Assembly: GCA_028829895.1 (NCBI GenBank)
Contig: CM054184.1
Coordinates: 27,601,701 to 27,665,700 of the forward strand
Source: Sinotaia quadrata
Taxonomy: Eukaryota > Mollusca > Gastropoda > Architaenioglossa > Viviparidae
Length of the DNA stretch: 64,000 nucleotides
Direction: 5' to 3'
Under the pieces are notes generated by a model. That model saw nothing but the letters and a program-made list of their open reading frames with translations. It was not told the DNA's origin and did no database searches. Of the stretch, positions 51,415 to 63,400 are shown in pieces. The stretch's first letter is position 1. Every line of letters starts with the position of its first letter. The translations under genes were made by a program, and so were the position numbers.

Positions 51415-54400
51415 CTATGAAAAAATGCCATTACAGACTATAAATAAAAAATAAACATTTATTTTCTTTTAAATAACATAGCATTTTTGTTTTAAATATA
51501 TATATATTAATGCATAACTTGTAAGAATATATTACAATTATGATTGTTAATTTCAAAACATGATTACAAATGTGTAGCACACATGAATAACTATAAATAC
51601 TTGTTGATTAAATGATAAACATGCAACCCACCCTTCTCTCTCTCTCATTTTGGGTTGCTTTTATATTGTTTCCTATAACATGTTAAATAAAAGTAAGCAG
51701 TACTCTACTCCATACTGTGTATATAAGAAAGATTGCATCAATTGTTTATTATAGAAAATAAAGCATTATTCAGTGAGGTAGCAATACTGATCTATCTCAC
51801 TTAAAACAAGTGATCCCTAAATTTGCTGACAGCAGAAAAATAAGATATATATTACTTAATTTAAAATGCTTAACATGTTTCAAGAAAGCAAATGTGTCAT
51901 GAATCAATAGTGCAAGAAACATACTCATTTCATTTTTAAAAATTAATTTAAATGATTTAGTTTCAGAGGTAAACATTTAAGATCATTCTAATGATTAAAA
52001 TAAGATGTTTTGAGTCTCTTCATGTTATATTAAGTCTGTTATAACTAACGAGCAATTCAAACTAATGAATCAGCCATTAATTAAACTTTATAAAAATTAC
52101 TTTAAACTGAAACTGGCACAACAGAAATCTAGCCAATTAACTATACACATAGTGAAGAATGTTGATCCTGAGCTAAAAGCTAGTCATTATCTCAGTATTG
52201 AGACTGCTGATCTGGAGTAGTCACTATATCGGTATTGAGAGACACTGCTGATCTGGAGCTAAATACTAGTCACTATATTGGTATTGAGAGATTCTGATCT
52301 GGAGCTAAATACTTTCATATGTACCTACACATATTTAATCTCACTACCACTATAGGCTACATTTATCCTGCACATGCCAATATGCCTATACAATTAATGT
52401 ACAAACTGCATCGTCATATTTGAAGTTATCCCATCTTTTTCTTTACCTTCTGTCGGCGCCTGTTTTTTATCTTTCTTTCAGATCCATTCCAAAACAAATC
52501 AGGCATGCTGAACTGACTATGATGATGGCTGCCATGGAAACCTGGAAAACATTCTAAGTTCTGGCGAAACTCTGTAACAACTGCCTGCAAATTGCAATAC
52601 AAGACATCAAGTGAATCAATGCAAAAACATTACATAAGTTTGAACAGCTAATAAGAATGCTGTCTATTATGAAATAAGCAGCAAATGAGATTGTGATATA
52701 TCAAGCAGTGATAACAGTATCATACAAGGTTTAACAGCTAATGAGATTGTGGCCTATCAAAGCAGTGATAACAGTATCATACAAAGTTTAACAGCTAATA
52801 TGATTGTGATCTACCAAGCAGTAATAACAGTATTATACAAAGTTTAACAGTTAATGAGATTGTGACTTACCAAGCAGTGATAACAGTAAGATATAAAGTT
52901 TAACAGCTAATGAGATTGTGATCTATCAAGCAGTGATAACAATAGCATACATGGCTGAGTAGTTAATGAGACTGTGACCTACCAAGCAGTAATAACAGTA
53001 AGAGACAAAGTTTAACAGTTAATGAGACTGTGACCTACCAAGCACTAATAACAGTAAGAGACAAAATTTAACAGTTAATGAGACTGTGACCTACCAAGCA
53101 GTAATAACAGTATTATACAAAGTTTAACAGTTAATGAGACTGTGACCTACCAAGCAGTAATAACAGTAAGAGACAAAGTTTAACAGTTAATGAGACTGTG
53201 ACCTACCAAGCAGTGATAACAGTATCATACAAAGATGAGCAGCTAAAAGGATTGGTCTATCAAGTGGGATAACAGTGTCACATAATGGCTTATGTAGCCC
53301 ACACCCACACATCCTCTAAAAATAGACTACACATAAATCTACCTTCTAGAAAGGCTGTCCCCTATCCCTAGGCTGGAAACATACCTGAATGTTCCAGACA
53401 ACTCACTAAACTAACCAATCAAAGTACAGTTCAGCCATGTGAACAAATGTACCAGAAACACAGATGTGAATTGTCAGTCAAATGCTGCTGACTGTTGAGG
53501 CAACCTGTATTTAGCTACCAGTGTTAACAAAGTATATTCATACTTCTAAACTTATTGCCAGTTATCCACAGAAATGTTCTCTTATAAACTCAGTTCACTC
53601 TAATAAACAAACAAAATAACTACTAGAGTGCCATAGGACTCAAAACAAACATTCTCTTATGACACCACAGGGTCAAGATTAGGCACTATAACTATAAACT
53701 CTAATTGTAACTGTTGAACTATTTGCTATATGTAACCATGCTATGTTATTTCATATTGAATTCAATTATTGTTGATACACAGACCACTCATGTTAGCATG
53801 ATTCACTTATATGCTATATGTTTTGTAATCTGTCACATGTATTTACTTACTATCCTGGCTGTATGTATCACGGGCTCGAGCTATCTTCTAGAACTATCAC
53901 TCTTTAATTCTACATTATCTATCGTTCATTTTTCTACCATGTTTGGCCAGCCAGGTGTGTTTTGGGGATTAGCCTAAGTTACAGGTAGCCCAGGGTTGTG
54001 GTGAATTAACATCTTGACCATCTTCCAGCAAATGTCACAAACAGTATCACACATGGCTGAGTACCTAATGAGATTGTGACCTATCAAGCAGTGATAACAT
54101 TATCACACAAGGCTGGATGGCTAAACAGAGTGTAAACTATTATCTCTCCCTTTAATAATATTTCAATCACTAACTTATATTTATAGATACGTATAAATAA
54201 AGCTGTATGATTATCAAATTTAAAGTCTAGAAACAACTATTTACAGTCAGTTATTATAAATAAAGCAAGGCCATGTGACTGAGAACACCTCTGCTTATCA
54301 AATCTTAGTCTTCTAACAGCTATTGAGAGCCAGTTAATATAAATAATGCATAGCCATACGTTTGAGAAATACAAGTGGCTATAACATTTTACTCAATAAT

Positions 54401-57400
54401 TTCTATTTACAGAGTTACAAATACAGTAAGTTAAATGGGTGAGAATCAAAGAGTTTATATATTGTTTCTAGTCAGGATTCTCTTAAGTGATGTGTGCCTG
54501 ATTAAGTGGCTGCACTGCCATAGTTTTGTGAGTAAAGCTGCTGCCAACTTAGTGAACCCAATCATGTTTAAATCACAGATTTTAAAAGGATTCATTCTAT
54601 GAAAGAGGCAGTGAAAAGAATTGTTCTTACAAGTGTTTTGTTTGTTGTTTTTTTTTTTTAATTTTAAATCATTCATGTAGTTTAAATTATGCTTTATTTT
54701 AAGACCTTTTGAATATTACTTGCTCTGCCGTGAAACATTTATGACAGATTATGCTATTTGATTTTAGCTAAGTTTAGCCATAAGCGGCAAAATAATACTA
54801 AGAAATTTCACACTTGTTGTTACATTTAACGGTCTAAGTGTCATTATGCTTCCAGATTTATAGTTAGTGATCTTTTGACAAACTGCCACTATACCTTACT
54901 GCTGGGTGTACTTTCCCTCCTGCCTTCCAGATTTATAGTTAGTGATCTTTTGACAAACTGCCATTATACTGTGCTGCTGGAAGTACTTTCCCACCTGCCT
55001 TCCAGATTTATAGTTAATGATCTTTTGAAAAACTGCCACTATACTGTACTGCTGGATATACTTTCCCTCCTGCCTTCCAGATTTTGTCCAAGAGGAAATT
55101 CATTCAATAAATTATACAGCATATTGTTGTGGCTCAGGCAAAATGTGTTCTCATCTTAAATTAAGGAACTTGATTACTATTCTACTAAGGATGAAATTAT
55201 TAAATATGAAACAAAGAACTTTTGTTTAATTTTACCTTGCAGCAAAGTTCCATTATTATTTAAATCAATAATAAATTATATTGCTGTACTTTACCATCAT
55301 CATAACTTCAGGTTTTAAAACATAAAATCATTCTTACAATTGTGCAATATTATCTACTTACTGAAGTGCACACAATATATTTCAACTTTCAAGTATACTG
55401 TGCATTAAATGAAATGCAGTCATATATATTCTTGTTATGCTGATACCTGATAAAATGCCATATCTACATTTTTATACTTGTATACCTTATGATTTGTATT
55501 ATAAAAGAATATCAAGAATTATGGACTCTCAGTACTTCTGATGCTTGGTGAGAAGATTCCGTCTGAAAATGATGCTGATCTGTTGTCACCCATTTGGAAG
55601 AACAGCCAATAACTTTGTCGACAAATGATCCTTGTTGTTCACTATGACCTACAAGATCTTCTTTCTGACAATAAGAATCTTGCCCACTGTGTTCAACAGG
55701 GAGTATTTTTCTGGAAATAGGCATGCTCTTTTCTTTTAAAGAGTCAAAGCCACGTGCCAGGAAATGATTATGTTGTCTGAGATCTGCTTTTTTATGTTCA
55801 TCATCTCCTGAATCAAAAAATGTTAACAAAAAAATTAAAGCAATTATATTTTTAAGATCTTATTCAAAATCTGACACAAAAAAAACCTTTACAAATTAAT
55901 ACAATTTTGTTTTGATAATTTACTGCTTGTAATATGAAGTTTAAAGAAAGTACAATTAACATTATTTGGTTTATGCAAATAATATTAAGCGTGGAATAAT
56001 AGAATTAATCTTTAAATTAGTGAACATACTGATTCATCAAAACAGGAAAAATCAGAATAAATGAAAAAGATAGCAAAAATATATCCTAAAATATTCAGAC
56101 TGACAGATAATAATATAAATACATTTAGGTAGACTAAAAGTATTGAAGTAAATTGAGAAGTGTTTTAATATCATTACCAAAAATGCAGACAAAAATTATT
56201 TATGTATCTAGTTTGTATGTCAACAGTGAGGAAAGTATCCCCAAATTATTTACCAACAAAGATAAGAGGACTTACAGCTTAACAAGAAAGCAAAAAGCAT
56301 TTTTTTCCAAAAGAACTGATCTTTAAGTCATTTTAACTGTAAAATGATATACCAAAACTTATTTTGACATTAGAAGTGGATTTCAAATGCTGTGATCATG
56401 AACAAAAGTTAGAAGAATACATATATCCAAACAGTTTTTCTACTTTTTCTGGCTAAAGAGATTGATTGATTTACTGATGACTGATTGACATAGAGAAGGA
56501 GATAATAAGACAAAGAAACCTGTCAAAATACTTTGTAAGATTTTCTAAATGCTCTTTCTACAATGAAACACCTTTTTAATATAACTTATAAAATGAAATA
56601 TTTAAAATGGTAAACTACAATTACCTGGGTTTTGACAGCAGAGTTTAGACACCTTAGACAAAAATGTATTACGTTCAAGCATAGATATTGCAGAGTCGTT
56701 TGTCAAGAAATTTGTTCTGTCAATAAACGACAAGTGTTGTTCCCTATCTCTATTTCCTTTCTCATGCCCATCCTCTTCCATGGCCTTCTTCTTTCTCTCA
56801 GTCAAATACTCATCTTCAAGAGAATAAACTGAATGCAATGCCTCAGAATGTGAAAATGAAGATGGACCACATACAGTTTCATCTCCTAGAGAAAATGATT
56901 TCATATCACATGAAGATTTATCATATGAGGATGGTTTATGTTTACTGTGAACAATTTCAGTACTTCTGGGTTTACTGTGTCTGTTTCCTACTGAAATAGA
57001 TAAATATTAAAAAGTTATAAATTGCAAAGCAACAATCATTTTCTATGAATTAATTAAATTAATGAAAATTCAGAATTAGAATAATAACAAAACAGTTGAA
57101 AAAATTGAAAAATTATTCTATTTTAAGAATATGCAATAGTTAAAAGTGAGGCTTAAATGAAAGAAACAAATAAAAAACAAAATACTATAATTCAATACAA
57201 GTACAGCTTGAAATTATATTATTTCTACAAGAGGTGACAATAAAATGAAACAAAAGCTATAAAGCAGCCTCAAAACAACAGTACTTTTCATGTAAAATGT
57301 CAATCTGACCTCTCTCCATAACAGGTAAGGTCTCAGTCAATGAGTGTGGAATCAATGAATGATAAGAGTATTGGTTGCTTGAGTGAGGTACCTCTGGTGT

Positions 57401-60400
57401 TCTATGAGAAAAATATACAGCATAAGAAAAACATATATAATTTCTAGAATGATGTATGACTTCTCCTGCACTTACAAACTTTAAAACGAGGTTAAATTAA
57501 AAATTTTATATAAATTCAATGACTCCTTTTGTCACTAGTAACTCACCCATGTATTTGTTTGATGGATTATTTTAACTTTCACTCTAACTATATATATATT
57601 AAAATGTGTATTATTATATGAACAGAAAAAAGAATCAGATTGATGGACAAAACATAATTCGTGAAATATAAAGGATGTTTACATGGTTGTGACAGGGTCA
57701 AGACATTATTAGATTCTTGAAGAGTATAATAAAATGCACATTGTTGATGGAGAGATTTGTAGTTGAATTGGGGGAATCAGCACAAGTACTTTTGATTATA
57801 TTAGAAAGATAACATAACCCACAATAGAGTAACTTATAGACTAAGGTACAACTCCACAAGATTCACACACAATCAAAACCATAAACCAAAATCATGCACT
57901 CACTGTAAAACAAACAACACAGTTGAACATTTTTTGTTACAATGTAACAATTATAAGGAAGAAAGAAAAATCATCAGTGAAACAACAAACATACTACACC
58001 TACCATTCACAATGAAATCACTACTGTACCCAAAAAAAATCATCAAAATCACTAATCACATATCTCATCCAAACAAACACACTTCACATTTTATAATTAA
58101 TAATAAAGAAAAACAGTTGCAACTCATTAGAAAATACGCATAGAGTCTCAAACTCATTGGAAAATTGACTGTAGTATTACAACTTTAATAATAATTTTAA
58201 AAAATAAATAAAAACACACTAATTTTAGACAATACGAACCACACAACAGACACAAAGACATAACTTCCACCATTACAACCATAACTAAACCACACACACA
58301 CTCCATAAAAATTGGGGATAATGATTCTAGCAAACAAAACAAGCTCTCAATACACATTCACCAAAGAAAGTACATATAGAAAATGGTGGAACCAAAAGTT
58401 CTAGTAAACAAAACAAGCTCTCAATACACATTCACCAAAGAAAGTACATGTAGAAAATGGTGGAACCAAAAGTTCTAGCAAACAAAACAAGCTCTCAATA
58501 CACATTCACCAAAGAAAGTACATGTAGAAAATGGTGGAACCAAAAGCTGCACGTTGAATAAGTGATGCATATAATGTGTGCATATAATAAGTAAGTACAT
58601 TGTAATGACAAGGCTCACTATTTTGTTGTTGATGTACATGTATATGTTCTTTGATTAGGCCTTCATATCCATGACTTTCATGAACATTTACGTAAAATAG
58701 CATGCACACTGCCAAAACTGTTATAAAATCAGATTTTTGTGGTCAACTTCCTGTTTTCGTTGATCACATAACCTTACAAGGAATTACTCACATTTAATAT
58801 TGCTTTTTTAAAGCTACCAATCATGAATAGAAACATTGGAATACTCTGAGCAGTACCTGGATGTACAGAGAACTGGAGAAAATGAAGAGGTATTAAATCA
58901 GTCTTTTTTTGAATATTTCTAGTAAAATATTGTGGGACTGTTAATTTGATGCACCTTTAACTTTTTATTGAACACCATTGGAGCTATACAGTGGCTGTCT
59001 GCTTTGCAGCTGAAAAATCCTCCACAGAGTGTCTATGTATGCTCTTTTCATTTCACTTATAAAAGCTTACAAATAACAAACTTACACTAGAGTTATATCT
59101 TGGTTATTAAAGCAATGCAGTTTAAAAGTGCCAAGTGTAAGCGAGGTGTCCTATGACAATGTTATCTGCTGCAAATACAGGTACAAGTTAAACAAGGAAA
59201 AAGATAGTCATCAACTGATGTATGTGGCAATTCTAATCCATCTGATCATCTCCTTAACATATATTTTTCATGATCCCATCTTACTTTCAAAGTATCCATA
59301 TTTGCTAAGATTGAAGAAAAATAACTTAACTTCTAACTAATAGCTCAAACCAAATATACTTTCTCAGTAATTAATTCACAGAACCAGTAGCTGACCACAC
59401 AATTCTTGAGGATTTACAAACAGAACTTGATATACATTTTAAGTAAGGTGGGAAAATTAATGACAAATTAAGATTAACTAGATTTACATAGGACAGTGTA
59501 AATTACAAAATACTGGATACAGGTGTATTGGATGTGATAAATCTTATGTCAAGAACACAGTTCTGGATGTGATGGACTGCAATCCAGCAGGTGTCTATTT
59601 TTACTTCTTGAGATCTACAGACCACTCATTAAGCAGCTAGAGTCTATTTTTATTTTCTGAGATATAATGAGTTTCTGTTTGTTTACTTTTATTTCTAAAA
59701 ATAATTGGGGGGGGGGGACTGTTAAAACCCCAAAGTAGCTAACTAATATTTCTGTTTAAAGACAAACCAACCAAATATGACTAACAAGCTAAAAGCAGTT
59801 AATTATTTTCTTTTTAAACATTTTATATTTCACCTGTAAGTCTGCTGCATTAACATCATCTGTAGATCTTCACATGTCTCTGCGAACAAATCTGTCATGT
59901 ACATACATTAGTATAAGTTGTCTTAACTAACTGCACTTGTCTATATCAACAAACCTATCATGTACATAATATAAGCTGTCTAAATTGACTATACATGTTT
60001 ATATCAACAAAACTATCATGTACAATCACTAGTATAAGTTGCCTAAACTAACTGCACATGTCTATATCAATAATCCTATCATGTACAATCACCAGTATAA
60101 GTTATCTAAACTAACTGCACATGTCTATATCAATAATCCTATCATGTACAATCACTAGTATAAGTTGCCTAAACTAACTGCACATGTCTATATCAATAAT
60201 CCTATCATGTACAATCACTAGTATAAGTTGCCTAAACTAACTGCACATGTCTATATCAATAATCCTATCATGTACAATCACTAGTATAAGTTGCCTAAAC
60301 TAACTGCACATGTCTATATCAATAATCCTATCATGTACAATCACTAGTATAAGTTGCCTAAACTAACTGCACATGTCTATATCAATAATCCTATCATGTA

Positions 60401-63400
60401 CAATCACCAGTATAAGTTGCCTAAACTAACTGCACATGTCTATATCAATAACCCTATCATGTACATAAATTGGTATAAGTTATCTAAACTAACTGCACAG
60501 ATCTATATCAACATATCTATTGTAAAATGTTGTCTAAACTATCAGATGTGTGTGAAACAATTGTTATATTAATAAACTGTTATATTATAGGCTGTCTAAT
60601 GTATTAAATGTCTATGAAACAAATCTTTCTTGTAAACAAATTAACATATTAATGAGAGTCAAAACTATCAGTGTGAGTGAAACAAATCTGTCGTAAATAA
60701 AGGGGTATATTAGAATAGATTTATAGACATTTAATCGCATGTCACTTAAATGCACCACATTTAATTGCAGTCATTTGAACTCGAACCACTTAAACAGTAT
60801 GACATATAATCGCGATGACAGTTAATCGTCATCGGTTAAACGAGCTTTGTCCCCAAAAAATATATAAAATCATGTACACAGGAAAAAATGATAAAAGTTT
60901 CCACTAGGTCAGCAAATCTAAAATATTCTTCCCTTAGGCTGTTTACTTCAAACTCATGCACTTTAAAATAACACCATAAGGAGCGCACAAGGACAGGTCA
61001 CTCTGACAATTTAGCAACTTATATAACAATTAAAATTAAAAAAAGGAAGGGGCAAATTTACTTTGTCACACTACTACATATTATTATAAGCTGTAGTCTG
61101 CTTATGGGTTGGGGGGGAACTACTATACTTTCCACTAATACAGTGCACAATGTCTACTTTTAAATAGCTGATATACATGTAAACAACGGTGTGGAAGTGT
61201 CGTGCGATTAAAAGTACGTCCGTGTAGTTATCGCACAATGAACTGTCTTAGTGTTGAACTGTCTCTGCAGTTATCTTTCTGTGCTTAACTGTCCGCTATT
61301 AAGTGGTGCACGATTAACTGTCTGCGCACCATTAGAATAGAACGTCTATACTATCAGGTATATGTGCCAACAAATCTGTCATAAATAAAGGGGTATATTA
61401 GAATGTCTATACTATCGGGTATATGTGCCAAACAAATCTGTCATGTAAATAAAGAGGTTTATTAGAATGTCTATACTATTGGTTATATGTGCCAAACAAA
61501 TCTGTCATGTAAATAAAGAGGTTTATTAGAATGTCTATACTATTGGTTATATGTGCCAAACAAATCTGTATGTAAATAAAGAGGTTTATTAGAATGTCTA
61601 TACTATTGGTTATATGTGCCAAACAAATCTGTATGTAAAAATATACTGATTGTATATTTATATATAAGCAACTTGAAATAGGCTACTGATCCAGTCATGA
61701 CACATTCATACTTATAAACAACTTTAAAAGAGCTACCAGCCCAGTCATGTTACAGTCATACTTATAAACAAATTGAAATAAGCTATTAGTCCTGTCAAGG
61801 CACATTCATACTTATAAGCAACTTAAAATGAGCTAATGGCTCAGTCATGACATATTCATACTTAAAAGCAACTTGAAATGAGCTACTGGCCCAGTAATAA
61901 CATATTAATACTTATAAGCAACTTGAAATGAGTTACTGGCCCAGGAATAACATATTAATACTTATGAGCAACTTGAAATGAGTTACTGGTCCTGTCACAG
62001 CACATCTCCATGTGTGTGAATGAGGGACAGAAAAAAGTAAAACAAAAAATGTATAAGTAAATGTATTACTCTGTGCAGTAACATATTACGCATGTTTAAG
62101 TGTGGTATATCTGTATGCAAGTATGTCTGGGAAGTAAACAAACAAATAGTTATGTGTATCCATGCAGCACTGTTGATCTAAGTGTGCACAGTTAATAAAT
62201 GCAACCAGATATGCAAAGTCAAAACTTATTAAGTATACTGCAAACAACAATGCCAAAATGACAGATTCCCGTAAGTTTTAGAATCCACATCTGTTTCTAC
62301 TTTCAATGGTTTTGCAGTTACTGAGGCATTAAGTTATAGTTAGGTACAGCATTTAATAGGGCATGTAAGTTACAGATAGGTACAGCACTTAATGAGGCAT
62401 GTAAGTTACAGATAGGTACAGCACTTAATGAGGCATGTAAGTTACAGATAGGTACAGCACTTAATGAGGCAAGTTACAGATAGGTACAGCACTTAATATG
62501 GCATTAAGTTACAGATAGGTAGAGCACTTAATGAGGAATGTAAGTTACAGATAGGTACAGCACTTAATATGGCATTAAGTTACAGATAGGTAGAGCACTT
62601 AATGAGGAATGTAAGTTACAGATAGGTACAGCACTTAATGAGGAATGTAAGTTACAAATAGGTACAGCACTTAATGAGGAATGTAAGTTATAGTTAGGTA
62701 CAGCACTTAATAAGGCATTAAATTACAGATAGGTACAACTTACAACTTAATGAGGTGTATAAGTTGCAGAAAGAAGAGATATGATTAGACAGTTTAAAAT
62801 GGTTAATATGTACAATTTTGTCTGGTAGCAATACAATTTTCAACTACAAAAGACTTTTAGAAGGCAGAGCTTGTGCCTCACAGGACATGCATATTTTCTG
62901 TTTCATTTGATATATTGGATATTAAACCCACTACCTTAAGCTAGGGAAATGATTGATTCATTCCATTTGACATACTAGTCATGAAATCCACTACCTTATG
63001 CTAGGAAATAATTTCACTCATTCCAACTGTAATACAAGTCACTTAACCTACTACCTTAAGCTAGGGAATGGTTGATTTTTCCCATGTGACATACAAGACA
63101 CTAAATCCACTTACCTTAAACTAGATGGAATCTACTACCTTAAGCTAGGGAATGGTTGAGTCACTCATTGTTTCCTGTGCACATGAAGTACTGACTATAT
63201 ATTCTCATCAGTAAAGCAATTGAAGATAAAAGAAGATAAAACTCAAGACTTGTCTACTACACCAAAACTGTTTGGAGAAAATAACATCTTATCAATTGTC
63301 AAAACTGTTGGAGCATAAACAATAGACAACAAAAAAAAAAAAATACCTTTGCCCTTGAAAATTTTTTTCCACTGTATCTCCAGTTCCGACAACATGATAT

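Noticed and set aside
59128..59340. Plus-strand 70-codon frame
   Set aside because: Opposite to the host gene, no homology or splice support.
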